A DNA stretch of 64,000 nt from Chitinophagaceae bacterium (GTDB lineage Bacteria > Bacteroidota > Bacteroidia > Chitinophagales > Chitinophagaceae): assembly GCA_025360525.1 (NCBI GenBank), contig JANYCA010000183.1:1-64000 (forward strand), in the 5' to 3' direction. Under the pieces are notes generated by a model, which was not told where the DNA came from, did not search any database, and was given only the letters and a program-made list of their open reading frames with translations. Shown one piece after another: positions 8,783 through 18,228 of this stretch (positions are counted from its first letter, which is position 1; each line of letters opens with the position of its first letter). The translations under genes and the position numbers were made by a program.

Positions 8783-9367
8783 ATGACTGAAGAGCAAATG
8801 CTGGCTGGATGTCTTAGAAATGATGCCGCCTCCCAAGATGCTTTATATAGCCGATTTAGCCCCCGCATGTTAGGGGTGTGCTATAGGTTTGCTAAAAACA
8901 GGGAAGATGCTGAAGACATGCTTCAAGAAGGGTTCATCAAAGTATTTTGTCAAATTCAGCAGTTTAGAAACGAAGGTGCACTGGAAGGATGGATAAGACG
9001 CATTGTTGTTCATACCTGCATTAATGTATTGAAGAAGAATAAAAAGTTCTCTGATAGTGTTGATATTGTTCAGGCCAGTGGAATAAGCGTTAGAGAAGAA
9101 AATATCCCTTCGATAATGCAGGCGAAAGAGGTGGTAGAATGTATACGCCTGCTTCCGTTAGGATATAAAACTGTTTTGAATTTGTATGCAATTGAAGGCT
9201 ACTCTCACAAGGAAATAGGGAATATGCTGGACATTGAAGAAAGCACCAGCCGCTCGCAGTATACAAGGGCAAAGGCCATGCTGGAAGATGTTTTAATAAA
9301 AAAGAGAATTTTACTTAAGCCAAAAGATAAAGCTGTTACTGTTAAAATAGCAATGGCTAATAACTAA
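8783..9367 (+). CDS. ECF-type RNA polymerase sigma factor
   Basis: 194-residue sigma-70 family protein of the ECF class from the ATG at 8783; an upstream in-frame start at 8726 would overlap the preceding terminator region and adds a non-family leader. Sigma region 2 runs about 10-80 (SRFSPRMLGVCYRFAKNRED, AEDMLQEGFIKVF) and region 4 about 118-172 (LPLGYKTVLNLYAIEGYSHK, EIGNMLDIEESTSRSQYTRA). It directs core polymerase to a dedicated promoter set. The next gene, 40 bp downstream, encodes a membrane protein that likely serves as its regulator, a common arrangement in Chitinophagaceae. Confidence 0.93.
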   Translation: MTEEQMLAGCLRNDAASQDALYSRFSPRMLGVCYRFAKNREDAEDMLQEGFIKVFCQIQQFRNEGALEGWIRRIVVHTCINVLKKNKKFSDSVDIVQASGISVREENIPSIMQAKEVVECIRLLPLGYKTVLNLYAIEGYSHKEIGNMLDIEESTSRSQYTRAKAMLEDVLIKKRILLKPKDKAVTVKIAMANN

Positions 9368-9407
9368 TACCAAAATAAACCAAAACAACTAACGAACGCT
9401 TGTACAA

Positions 9408-11054
9408 ATGGAAAACAACCCTGATATGGTGAGTTTTGAAGATTTCATACAACAGCAATCCGATGATTTCAGGATGTACCCTTCTAAAAGGGTTTGGCAT
9501 AGTGTGTACAACAATCTTCACCCCGGCAGAAAATGGCCATCTATTTCGATGTGTATTGTATTGCTAACTACTTTATTCCTGGTTGGTTATTTAAATACCA
9601 GAGATACCCACGGTAAAATCACTCAATACCAACTTACCAAAAATTACGCTGCCAGTTATTCCAAACTTGCTGATAATGCGTCTTTAATTCTATTGAATGA
9701 ATCGTATTTATCTATTCTTAACCTAAACAGTACAACCGATAACTTAGTATCTCAAAATAAAATTGGTACTGCCTCCATTTACTTAGCCAACCTAACTTTT
9801 ACGAAAGATAAAAGTAACATAGCGGTATGGACCACTAATAGCAACAACAATACCAATATTGTAAATGATAAAAATCTATCTGCTATTTCTGGCAAATCAA
9901 CTCTTACCTACAGTTCTCATTCATTAAATTCTACTATATCAAGTTTAACAGCCCCCGTAAGCAAAACTGCATTAAACGATGAAACGAGCAGTTCTTTGGA
10001 TAAGCCAGCTAAAGCTTCTAATCAAGTAACTTTTGCAATTATAAATTCAGAAAAAAACATTACAGAAAAGGAAGGAAATTTACATGAACAAGATGAACTG
10101 TCGCCCTTAATAAACAAACGCCTGAGTAATGAAAATAATATTACTTTATTTGCCATGCCGGCTGAGGCAATTGCAAAAAATTCAATATCAGAAACAGCCC
10201 TAACAAAAATTACCATTAGCACGGGTGCCACTTCGCAAGTAAATAACACCAGCATAAATCAAGGCGAAAAATCGTGGATTGAAAACTATGCATTGTATAA
10301 TAAACCAGTAGCCAAAAAATGGAAAGGCAGAGTTGAGACCCAGCTGTACATAACCCCATCCGTTGTATACAGGCAATTGCTCGATAATGCTGCTGATAAA
10401 AACAGGGGCTTAAATTCCATTTCCAGTTCTGCCAGCAATACTGATGTAAACAATCGTGTAAAGCAATCGCCTTCTCTTGGTGTAGAAATGGGCTTCAACT
10501 GGGTTTACCAGTTACCGAAAGGGGTGAAAATGAAAGGTGGATTTCAAATAAACTATACACGGTTTACAATTCATGCATTTGATAATCACCATCCAACAGC
10601 TACAGCACTTAGCATGAATAGCTCTACCAATAATTTATTGTATGAAGTTTTCAGGGCCACTCCATATTCAAACAGCGTTGGACTCGATGCGGTAAATTTA
10701 CACAACCAGACAGTACAGCTTTCAATACCAATGGGGCTGGATGTTAAGCTTGCAGGAAACGACAATATGGAGTGGTATGTAGGTACTACCCTCCAACCAA
10801 CGTATGTATTAACCGGAAAATCTTACCTGTTATCGTCTGACGGAAGGAATTACGTGAAAGAAAATTCCATGCTTAACCGTTTTAACATGAACGCCGGATT
10901 TGAAACCTATTTATCATTTAAGAAAGATGGCTATACATTGCAAGTAGGGCCACAGTTAAGAACCCAACTCTTTTCAACCAACAGCAAAATATTTACTATT
11001 GAAGAGCGTTTGCAAGGCTATGGTTTAAAAATTGGCATCAGCAAAAAACTTTGA
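9408..11054 (+). CDS. Sigma-factor-linked membrane protein with C-terminal beta-barrel-like domain
   Basis: 548 residues in three parts. The N-terminus (about 1-45; FEDFIQQQSDDFRMYPSKRV, then WHSVYNNLHPGRKWPS) is a cytoplasmic segment seen in Chitinophagaceae proteins encoded after ECF sigma factors, and is a candidate sigma-binding region. A single transmembrane helix follows (about 46-63). Then comes a long Asn/Ser/Thr-rich linker (about 70-290), and a C-terminal region (about 300-548) with alternating strands like an outer-membrane-protein barrel (VETQLYITPSVVYRQ, GGFQINYTRF, GYGLKIGISKKL). An anti-sigma role is inference from position and architecture; no zinc-binding anti-sigma motif is visible. 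Confidence 0.72.
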   Translation: MENNPDMVSFEDFIQQQSDDFRMYPSKRVWHSVYNNLHPGRKWPSISMCIVLLTTLFLVGYLNTRDTHGKITQYQLTKNYAASYSKLADNASLILLNESYLSILNLNSTTDNLVSQNKIGTASIYLANLTFTKDKSNIAVWTTNSNNNTNIVNDKNLSAISGKSTLTYSSHSLNSTISSLTAPVSKTALNDETSSSLDKPAKASNQVTFAIINSEKNITEKEGNLHEQDELSPLINKRLSNENNITLFAMPAEAIAKNSISETALTKITISTGATSQVNNTSINQGEKSWIENYALYNKPVAKKWKGRVETQLYITPSVVYRQLLDNAADKNRGLNSISSSASNTDVNNRVKQSPSLGVEMGFNWVYQLPKGVKMKGGFQINYTRFTIHAFDNHHPTATALSMNSSTNNLLYEVFRATPYSNSVGLDAVNLHNQTVQLSIPMGLDVKLAGNDNMEWYVGTTLQPTYVLTGKSYLLSSDGRNYVKENSMLNRFNMNAGFETYLSFKKDGYTLQVGPQLRTQLFSTNSKIFTIEERLQGYGLKIGISKKL

Positions 11055-11140
11055 TAACAATATAATTTTGTACCAGTAGCATTACAATTTTTTCACTACT
11101 GATATCTTATTTAATGGCTCCCAAGAGCACAATAAAAAAC

Positions 11141-11176
11141 AAAAACCACTGCCCTGTACCTGCAGTGGTTTTTTGT
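11141..11176 (+). terminator. Terminator after the sigma-linked gene
   Basis: Stem AAAACCACTGC (11142-11152) against GCAGTGGTTTT (11162-11172), 9-nt loop, continuing into a T-run. It ends the sigma factor/membrane protein unit and precedes the lipoprotein gene. Confidence 0.88.
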
Positions 11177-11207
11177 TTTACAGGATGTTTCAGGCTATTT
11201 TTGCTAC

Positions 11208-11795
11208 ATGAAAAAAATCATGTTGTATAGCCTAATTACTTTCTTTCTATATGCCTGCAATAATCAGCGTAAGCAGGCTGAACAGGCTTCTTCTACAATG
11301 GATAGTACGGTAGCATTTTTTCCGGTTACTTCCTTTTTAAAAGGCCAATTAATGGCGCTTGATTCTTTACCAATAACTGTTTTACGTATTGTAACCATCA
11401 AAGGAAAATCAGATTCTTTTTGGATAAAAAAGGAAAATGTACTGCCCTTATTACAGGATTTTTTTACACAGGAAATTAACACAACTAATCTTACAGCTTT
11501 TTTTAAGGAATCCAAATTTAACGACGAGGGTGTAGATGCCATTACCTTTACTTACGAACCTAAAAGCTCCCTGCCTGACAGTATTTCATTGAAGCATTGG
11601 GATGTATATGTTAAGCTGCAAACGGGTAAAGTAAAAAGGGTGTATATGGTAAGGCAGGTAAAACAGGGAGCCGAATTATTCACTTTGCAACTTACATGGG
11701 TTACAGACAAATGGGCTAAAATTGTAACTATTTTAAAAAAACCATCAGGCGAAAGTGAATTGATAAAAGTAGAACAGTTCGTGTGGGGCTTTTAG
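11208..11795 (+). CDS. Uncharacterised lipoprotein
   Basis: 195 residues with a lipoprotein signal: MKKIMLYSLITFFLYAC, the lipobox Cys being residue 17, followed by NNQRKQ. The mature part begins with a low-complexity stretch and then has an alpha/beta pattern (LDSLPITVLRIVTIKGKSDS, KHWDVYVKLQTGKVKRVYMV) without a family I recognise. Probably anchored to the inner or outer membrane facing the periplasm. It stands alone between a terminator and uvrC. Confidence 0.75.
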   Translation: MKKIMLYSLITFFLYACNNQRKQAEQASSTMDSTVAFFPVTSFLKGQLMALDSLPITVLRIVTIKGKSDSFWIKKENVLPLLQDFFTQEINTTNLTAFFKESKFNDEGVDAITFTYEPKSSLPDSISLKHWDVYVKLQTGKVKRVYMVRQVKQGAELFTLQLTWVTDKWAKIVTILKKPSGESELIKVEQFVWGF

Positions 11796-11861
11796 TTATA
11801 AATAAGTATTCTATTTGATATTTATTTTATCCGAGCCTTTGCTAAATCCTATACAATTTCC

Positions 11862-13673
11862 ATGACACAGCAGGAATTTTCCGACATATCATCTACCCTA
11901 CCGATTGAGCCGGGTATTTATAAATATTACGATAGCAACAACGACTTGTTGTATGTAGGAAAGGCAAAAAATTTGCGTAAAAGAGTTAGTTCGTATTTCT
12001 CCAAAACCTTTACCAGTTACAAAACACATGAGCTGGTGCAGCGGATTTGTAAAATAGAATTTACCATTGTAAACAGCGAACAGGATGCATTTTTATTAGA
12101 AAATTCGTTAATTAAAAACTTTCAGCCCCTCTTTAATATCAACCTGAAAGACGATAAAACGTATCCCTATATCGTTATAAAAAAAGAACCCTTCCCCAGG
12201 GTGTTTTTTACCCGTAGAAAAATAAACGACGGCTCGCAATACCTTGGCCCGTTTACCTCAGTTGGCAAAGTAAGAGAACTTTTGGACTTTATAAAACAGA
12301 CCGTTCCTTTAAGAACCTGTAAGCTAAACCTGACCAGTACCAACATAGAAAAAAAGAAGTTTAAAGTTTGTTTGGAATACCACCTTGGCAACTGCAAAGG
12401 CCCCTGCGAAGGGCTGCAAACATTATCTGATTATGAAGATAACCTTAGCCGGTTGAAGGATATTTTAAAAGGCAATCTTTCCACTGTTATCCAGCATCTA
12501 AAAAAAGAAATGCAGGAGGAGGTAGAAAATATGGCCTTCGAAAAAGCTGCTATTATACAGAAGAAAATTGAGCACCTGCAAATTTATAAGGCAAGTTCTA
12601 CTATTGTAAACGAACGCACCGGCACGGTGGATGTATTCAGCATATTAGAAGAAGGTGATATAGCCTATGTAAATTACCTGGCAGTCACCAACGGCAGCAT
12701 CATCCTTACAAAAACCATCATCCTGCAAAAAAAATTAGACGAAAACGCAGCTGAAGTTTTAGCATTTGCAATAGCACAAATGAGGGAAACTTTCAACAGC
12801 GAGGCCAAAGAAATTATTCTCCCTTTTACTATCGATTATCCGGATGTAACCATCAGCATTACAATACCAAAAGCGGGTGATAAGAAAAAGTTATTGGAGC
12901 TGTCAAAAAAAAATGTAAACTACTTTAAAGCAGATTTGCACAAGAATAAAATGTTGCTGCTGGAAGATAAAACCGACATGCAAATTAATACGGTGCTGGA
13001 GCAGATACAAACCTATCTTCACTTGTCGGCCTTACCTGTGCATATTGAATGTTTTGATAACTCTAATTTTCAGGGCAGCTACCCTGTGTCGGCAATGGTT
13101 TGTTTTAAAAACGGCCAGCCAAGTAAAAATGATTACAGAAGATTTAATGTAAAAACTGTTGTGGGAGCCAATGATTTTGCCACCATGACAGAAGTGGTGC
13201 ACCGCCGTTACAAAAGAGTAATAGAAGAAGGCTTACCACTGCCGCAACTTATTATCATTGATGGTGGCAAAGGGCAGTTGAGTGCCGCCATGGAAAGCAT
13301 TAATGCATTGGGACTTGCAGGAAAATTAACTGTTGTAGGCCTGGCAAAAAATGAAGAAGAGCTATTTTTTTATGGTGATACTGAATCACTAAAATTACCC
13401 TGGGACAGTGATAGCCTGAAACTGATACGACGAATCCGTGACGAGGTACACCGCTATGGCATTACGTTTCACCGCAATCAACGTAGTAAAGGCAGCTTTA
13501 AAAACGAACTGGAAAATATTGAAGGGATCGGCAAAGCAACCATTGATATATTGCTGAAAAAATTTAAATCGGTAAAAAATATTAAGGCAAAAACACCAGA
13601 TGAGTTGGCTGAAGTAATTGGTAAATCGAAAGCTATGCTGTTGGTGAATTATTTTGGTAGTCTTCAAAAATAA
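11862..13673 (+). CDS. uvrC: Excinuclease ABC subunit C
   Basis: 603-residue incision subunit of nucleotide excision repair, recruited by UvrB to cut both sides of a lesion. The GIY-YIG nuclease is at about 15-95 (GIYKYYDSNNDLLYVGKAKN, then LRKRVSSYF). A four-cysteine cluster region lies at about 150-185 (RTCKLN..., FKVCLEYHLGNCKGPCEG), the UvrB-binding UVR segment at about 205-240, the RNase-H-like nuclease at about 375-540 (IECFDNSN, IIIDGGKGQLSAA) and a C-terminal helix-hairpin-helix at about 550-600. Length and order are normal. Not obviously in an operon. Confidence 0.98.
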   Translation: MTQQEFSDISSTLPIEPGIYKYYDSNNDLLYVGKAKNLRKRVSSYFSKTFTSYKTHELVQRICKIEFTIVNSEQDAFLLENSLIKNFQPLFNINLKDDKTYPYIVIKKEPFPRVFFTRRKINDGSQYLGPFTSVGKVRELLDFIKQTVPLRTCKLNLTSTNIEKKKFKVCLEYHLGNCKGPCEGLQTLSDYEDNLSRLKDILKGNLSTVIQHLKKEMQEEVENMAFEKAAIIQKKIEHLQIYKASSTIVNERTGTVDVFSILEEGDIAYVNYLAVTNGSIILTKTIILQKKLDENAAEVLAFAIAQMRETFNSEAKEIILPFTIDYPDVTISITIPKAGDKKKLLELSKKNVNYFKADLHKNKMLLLEDKTDMQINTVLEQIQTYLHLSALPVHIECFDNSNFQGSYPVSAMVCFKNGQPSKNDYRRFNVKTVVGANDFATMTEVVHRRYKRVIEEGLPLPQLIIIDGGKGQLSAAMESINALGLAGKLTVVGLAKNEEELFFYGDTESLKLPWDSDSLKLIRRIRDEVHRYGITFHRNQRSKGSFKNELENIEGIGKATIDILLKKFKSVKNIKAKTPDELAEVIGKSKAMLLVNYFGSLQK

Positions 13674-13839
13674 CCGGTCAATTATTTTTAACGGAAATAG
13701 GGTCGCCAGTTTCATTTGTGAATAAAATAACGGGGGGCCTTGCAAACTAAGGCAAAAGTACCCAAGATCATTTTTACTGATGCTATGAAACAGGTACCTC
13801 CAGGATATAAGCTGTCATTTAATTTAAAAACCAAACATC

Positions 13840-14634
13840 CTAAACCGAAATCTCCCCCTTCATATAAAACACACATTGCCCACTAATTAATACTCTCTCT
13901 TCATTCATTTGCTCACACCACAATTCACCGCCACGGGCAGATAATTGCAAAGCATTTAACTTATTTTTCCCTAAACGTTCGCTCCAAAAAGGTATAAGTT
14001 GAGAGTGTGCAGAACCTGTTACCGGATCTTCATCAATACCAGATGCCGGCGCAAAAAATCTTGATACAAAATCTACAGCATCACCCGGAGCAGTAATAAT
14101 CATTTTGTCGAAATATCGTTTCATTAAAGTAAAATCCGGTGTGCAGTTTTTTACTGCTGCTTCATCCTTCAATAAAACCAATACATCCCGATGTTGAAAA
14201 ACACCGGATATAGTTACATTGCCCAACACTTCGCTCAAAAAAGAAGGAACGGCATCTAAACCTGTTGGCTTCCAGCTGGGGAAATCCATCGTTAGCATAT
14301 CGCCATTTTTAGTAACAGTAAGTATGCCACTCTTTGAATTAAAACTAATAACAGGCTTGTTATGCCCAAGTATATTAAACAACACATACGCAGTAGCCAA
14401 AGTGGCGTGGCCACAAAGATTTACTTCCACAGCAGGGGTAAACCAACGAATATTATAATCTGCGTCCGGCGCTGTGCCTGGAATAAAATAAACCGTCTCA
14501 CTCAGGTTATTTTCCATGGCAATGGTTTGCATCAGATCCGTATCAAGCCATTTTTGCAATGGTATAACTGCCGCAGGATTGCCACCAAATAATTTGTTTG
14601 TAAAAGCATCAATCTGGTAAATAGTCAGTTCCAT
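13840..14634 (-). CDS. PhzF family isomerase-like protein
   Basis: 264-residue protein of the PhzF/diaminopimelate-epimerase-like fold. Visible signatures: IYQIDAFTNKLFGGNPAAVI (5-24), the conserved acidic residue in MENNLSETVYF (about 40-50), IRWFTPAVEVNLCGHATLAT near 63-82, and ASGIDEDPVTGSAHSQLIPF near 195-215. Members catalyse isomerisations or have unknown substrates. There is no phenazine cluster here, so phenazine synthesis should not be inferred. It starts 42 bp downstream of the E1 gene stop, same strand. Confidence 0.92.
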   Translation of the reverse strand: MELTIYQIDAFTNKLFGGNPAAVIPLQKWLDTDLMQTIAMENNLSETVYFIPGTAPDADYNIRWFTPAVEVNLCGHATLATAYVLFNILGHNKPVISFNSKSGILTVTKNGDMLTMDFPSWKPTGLDAVPSFLSEVLGNVTISGVFQHRDVLVLLKDEAAVKNCTPDFTLMKRYFDKMIITAPGDAVDFVSRFFAPASGIDEDPVTGSAHSQLIPFWSERLGKNKLNALQLSARGGELWCEQMNEERVLISGQCVFYMKGEISV

Positions 14635-14676
14635 AATAACCTATTGGTTGGTAAAATAAAAAATAGAAAGTCATAA

Positions 14677-17073
14677 TTATTCCGCCATCATTTCCTTAAC
14701 AACCCTCACTACATCTTCCATATTGGGCTTACTGAAATAATCGCCATCACTGGCATAGGAGGGCCGGTGTGCCTGTGCAGTTATGGTACGTGGGGCAACG
14801 TCGAGGAATTTATATCCACCTTGCTCCTCCATCACTTTATTAAACATATATGCCGCAGCTCCACCTGGTACATCTTCATCTACAAATACAATGCGGTTTG
14901 TTTTTTTAAGAGATGCTTTTATGCCATGATGAATATCAAATGGCAACAAAGTCTGCACGTCGATCACTTCGCAATGAATATTTAATTTTTCCAGTGCCAG
15001 TGCTGCTTCCATTATAATCCGCAAGGTAGAGCCGTACGAAACAATGGTTACATCACCACCATCTTTAATAATTTCGGTAACTCCTAACGGCACAGTGTAG
15101 CCCAGTAAGTTTGTAGGTAATTTTTCCTTAAGGCGGTATCCATTTAAACATTCTATTACCAATGCCGGATCATTGCTTTGCATCAACGTATTATACATGC
15201 CTGCAGCTTGTACCATATTGCGTGGCACACAAACATAAACACCTCGTAGTGCATTAATAATCATCCCCATGGGAGAACCGCTATGCCAGATTCCCTCTAA
15301 CCGATGCCCTCTGGTACGAACAATTAACGGGCAGCTCTGCCCGCCAGCCGTACGAAAATGTGTGGTAGCCAAGTCGTCGCTTAACGGCTGTAAACCATAC
15401 AGTAAATAATCCAGGTATTGTATTTCTGCAATTGGCCTAAGCCCTCTTAATGCAAGCCCAATGCCCTGCCCCATTATCGAGAGTTCACGAATGCCTGTAT
15501 CGAAAATTCTTTCGGCACCAAACTTTTCCTGCAATCCGCTAAAGCCCTGGTTTACATCTCCTATAAAGCCAAGGTCTTCGCCAAAAGCTGTTACTTTATC
15601 ATTGCTCAAAAACAATTGTTCAAAATATTTATTCAAAACTTCGTAGCCATTGAGTGCCTTTGCATCTTCTTCATAAACAGGCTTTACTTCCTTTACATTT
15701 AAAGCACTTTTAGGGCCTTCGTTGTACAAAAATGAATTGTATAATTGTTTGTTGATTCGCTGGAGTTCCTGGTAATAGTCGTTGAGTTTGATAGCAGCTG
15801 AACTGTTGCCGGTAATATCCAAAGCAGCGGCAATTAACTTCATAATATCCCGTCTCATGGGCTCTTTTATGCCAGCTAATTCATCGGCAATTGGCTGTAA
15901 ATTTTGTTGGCTGCTAGTGTCCAGCTGCGGCAGGCAATCAGTAATTAAACCAACGGCTGTTTGCAATTGTGCTTTTGCAGGCGCAATGTATTTATCCCAT
16001 GCCCGCTGCTTACTTTCTTTCACAAAATGTTTGGCATTTATTTCTATATCACTCAATTCTTCTTCTTCTGCCAAACAATTTTCAAGTAACCAATGCCGCA
16101 TTTGTTTAAGGCAATCCCATTCTTTTTCCCAGGCAAGGCGCTCTGGCTTTTTATACCTCTCATGACTCCCGGAGGTAGAATGCCCCTGCGGCTGGGTTAT
16201 CTCTTCCACATGAAAAATAGCAGGAATATGGGTGTCTCTTATTTTTTGGATGGCGGGTTCAAACACCTCACACATACCTGCATAGTCCCATCCTTTCAAT
16301 TTATAAATATCCAACCCATTAGTGCCTTCTTGTTTTTGCATACCTGCTAAAGCAGTAGAAATTGACCCTTTAGTTGTTTGGTACTGCTTTGGAACCGAGA
16401 TACCGTAACCATCGTCCCAAATAAATATGGCCAATGGAACTTGTTGTACCCCGGCAGCATTTACCACCTCCCAAAAATGCCCTTCCGAAGTAGATGCATC
16501 ACCTATAGTGCAAAAGCAAATTTCATTTCCATTATTACTTAAATTGCTGTGCTTTTTAAATGTATCAACCTTTCTGAATAGTTTAGAAGCCAGCGCTAAC
16601 CCCAAAGCCCTTGGCATTTGGCCAGCCGTGGGCGCCATATCGCTACTGGAATTTTTTGTATTCGCAAGATCGAGCCAGTTACCATCCGCATCTACATTTT
16701 TAGTGGCAAAATGCGCATTCATTTGCCTGCCGGCGCTAAAAGGATCATGGTTAATATCGGGGTCTGCAAATAGCTGTGCAAAATATTGTTCAACGTTAGT
16801 GACGCCGGCAGCCAGCATAAAGGTTTGATCACGATAGTAACCAGACCTGAAATCTCCTGGCTTAAAAAACTTGGCTACTGCCACCTGTGCCACTTCCTTA
16901 CCATCGCCAAAAATGCCAAACTTTGCTTTGCCCGTTAAAACTTCTTTACGGCCAAGTAAACTGGTTTCCCTACTTTCACAAGCTATCCGGTAGTCTTTGA
17001 GCACTTCTTTTCTAAAGTGATCAAAACTGAATTTTTCCTGCAATTCAGCATCATTTTTTAATGAGATTTCCAT
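14677..17073 (-). CDS. Fused alpha-beta 2-oxoacid dehydrogenase E1 (branched-chain/pyruvate type)
   Basis: 798-residue thiamine-diphosphate E1 in which alpha and beta chains are one polypeptide. The alpha half (about 1-370) carries the TPP/Mg motif beginning GDASTSEGHFWEV and ending WDDGYGIS. The beta half (about 480-798) has FGEDLGFIGDVNQGF, RGHRLEGIWHSGSPM and the C-terminal transketolase domain (VDVQ-type segment EVIDVQTLLPFD). It decarboxylates a 2-oxoacid and hands the acyl group to a lipoyl E2. E2 and E3 are not in the window, so pyruvate versus branched-chain substrate is undecided. Single-chain E1 of this length is common in Bacteroidota. Confidence 0.93.
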   Translation of the reverse strand: MEISLKNDAELQEKFSFDHFRKEVLKDYRIACESRETSLLGRKEVLTGKAKFGIFGDGKEVAQVAVAKFFKPGDFRSGYYRDQTFMLAAGVTNVEQYFAQLFADPDINHDPFSAGRQMNAHFATKNVDADGNWLDLANTKNSSSDMAPTAGQMPRALGLALASKLFRKVDTFKKHSNLSNNGNEICFCTIGDASTSEGHFWEVVNAAGVQQVPLAIFIWDDGYGISVPKQYQTTKGSISTALAGMQKQEGTNGLDIYKLKGWDYAGMCEVFEPAIQKIRDTHIPAIFHVEEITQPQGHSTSGSHERYKKPERLAWEKEWDCLKQMRHWLLENCLAEEEELSDIEINAKHFVKESKQRAWDKYIAPAKAQLQTAVGLITDCLPQLDTSSQQNLQPIADELAGIKEPMRRDIMKLIAAALDITGNSSAAIKLNDYYQELQRINKQLYNSFLYNEGPKSALNVKEVKPVYEEDAKALNGYEVLNKYFEQLFLSNDKVTAFGEDLGFIGDVNQGFSGLQEKFGAERIFDTGIRELSIMGQGIGLALRGLRPIAEIQYLDYLLYGLQPLSDDLATTHFRTAGGQSCPLIVRTRGHRLEGIWHSGSPMGMIINALRGVYVCVPRNMVQAAGMYNTLMQSNDPALVIECLNGYRLKEKLPTNLLGYTVPLGVTEIIKDGGDVTIVSYGSTLRIIMEAALALEKLNIHCEVIDVQTLLPFDIHHGIKASLKKTNRIVFVDEDVPGGAAAYMFNKVMEEQGGYKFLDVAPRTITAQAHRPSYASDGDYFSKPNMEDVVRVVKEMMAE

Positions 17074-17132
17074 GCAACAAATGTAAATGAATAGTTTAGA
17101 TGAATGTTAAAAAATTGGTAAGGGCAGAACAA

Positions 17133-17165
17133 TTTGGCAGGTTTTTATGCGTTTTACTATCTTTG
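17133..17165 (+). promoter_or_regulatory. Bacteroidota-type promoter upstream of the first DUF1573 gene
   Basis: TTTG at 17133-17136 and TATCTTTG at 17158-17165, separated by 21 bp, match the TTTG / TAnnTTTG pattern known for the Bacteroidota primary sigma factor. The gene starts 25 bp further on. Confidence 0.7.
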
Positions 17166-17190
17166 GAATAATTATTGAAATTATAGAAAT

Positions 17191-17682
17191 ATGAAGTTAT
17201 TATTTACAAGCTGTCTAATACTTTTTACCACTATCGGAATCGATGCTCAGGATGTAAGACCTGCTGTAAATGAAAACACACCGAGTCCCTTAAATAACCT
17301 GCCATTAGTTTTAGCTGATGAAACATTAGGCCTAAAGGAAACGATTTATGATTTTGGTAAAATTCCACAGGGCAAGCCTGTAGTGCATTTATTTGAAGTT
17401 GTAAATAAAGGTCAAGACTCTCTCAAAATATCAAATGTTCAGGCAAGTTGCGGATGCACCACACCGGAGTGGGAAAGAGATAAAGTGCAGGCGCCAGGGC
17501 AATCTACAAAAATCACCGTCGGGTATAATGCTGCATCGGAGGGCAGTTTTACAAAATTTATTACAGTTACATACAATGGAACCCAAAGCAAACAAATAAC
17601 CATTAAAGGGGAGGTTTGGAAAACGCCGCTTTCTTCCGCACCAGAAAATGCAGGTTTAAAAACCCTGAAAGAAGATAAATAA
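17191..17682 (+). CDS. Secreted DUF1573 domain protein (first copy)
   Basis: 163 residues with a signal peptide ending near SIGIDAQ (about residue 20) and one DUF1573 domain, an immunoglobulin-like ASH/MSP-type fold. Characteristic elements are ETIYDFGKIPQGKPVVHLFE (about 49-68), VVNKGQDSLKISNVQASCGC (about 69-88), TTPEW and the strand-forming APGQSTKITVGYNA. The role is unknown; such proteins are usually periplasmic or surface-exposed. A related gene follows 38 bp downstream, probably in the same transcript. Confidence 0.88.
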   Translation: MKLLFTSCLILFTTIGIDAQDVRPAVNENTPSPLNNLPLVLADETLGLKETIYDFGKIPQGKPVVHLFEVVNKGQDSLKISNVQASCGCTTPEWERDKVQAPGQSTKITVGYNAASEGSFTKFITVTYNGTQSKQITIKGEVWKTPLSSAPENAGLKTLKEDK

Positions 17683-17720
17683 ACAATTTATTAAATAAAT
17701 AAAACTTAAAAACAAAGCAC

Positions 17721-18197
17721 ATGAAAAAATCCTTATTTTTTGCAGCAGCATTCGTACTTTCTACAACCCTGTTTGCTCAAAAGAAAATAGCTGATGTAGC
17801 TAAATTTGTATCTGAAACAATTGATTTTGGAAAAATTAAACAGGGTGTTCCGGCGAAAGGAACTTTTACAGTAACTAACATTGGTACAGAACCTTTAATT
17901 ATTGAACAGGCCAATCCTACCTGCGGTTGCACTATTTCTGATTATACAAAAGAACCCATTGCACCTGGTAAAACAGGTGTTATTAATGCAACTTATAATG
18001 CAGCCAACCTTAACCATTTTGATAAACATCTTACAGTAAAATTTGCAGGTATAGATGAAATTAAACAAATAACCTTTACAGGAGATGTAGTAGCAGCTGA
18101 AGAATTTGATAAGACGAAAGTTGCAGTTGTAGCAAAACCAGCAGATGCTGTTGCACCAGCAATTAAATCAACAAAAAAAGTAGTAAAGAAGGGTTAA
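17721..18197 (+). CDS. Secreted DUF1573 domain protein (second copy)
   Basis: 158 residues, signal peptide MKKSLFFAAAFVLSTTLFAQ, then one DUF1573 domain: ETIDFGKIKQGVPAKGTFTV, NIGTEPLIIEQANPTCGCTI and IAPGKTGVINATYNAANLNH. The tail is lysine- and alanine-rich and ends in KKVVKKG, giving a basic C-terminus absent from the first copy. Clearly a diverged tandem duplicate of the upstream gene; both keep the P/A-xCGCT turn. Function unknown. Followed by a terminator. Confidence 0.88.
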   Translation: MKKSLFFAAAFVLSTTLFAQKKIADVAKFVSETIDFGKIKQGVPAKGTFTVTNIGTEPLIIEQANPTCGCTISDYTKEPIAPGKTGVINATYNAANLNHFDKHLTVKFAGIDEIKQITFTGDVVAAEEFDKTKVAVVAKPADAVAPAIKSTKKVVKKG

Positions 18198-18228
18198 TCA
18201 ATTAATTCGTCTGAATATGTATTTTTAT

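Noticed and set aside
13840..14634. Phenazine biosynthesis from the PhzF-like gene
   Set aside because: No other phz genes are present; the PhzF family is broad and mostly unrelated to phenazines.
15782..16828. Several plus-strand ORFs of 60-130 residues opposite the fused E1 gene
   Set aside because: All lie antisense to a fully supported 798-residue enzyme and show no family of their own.
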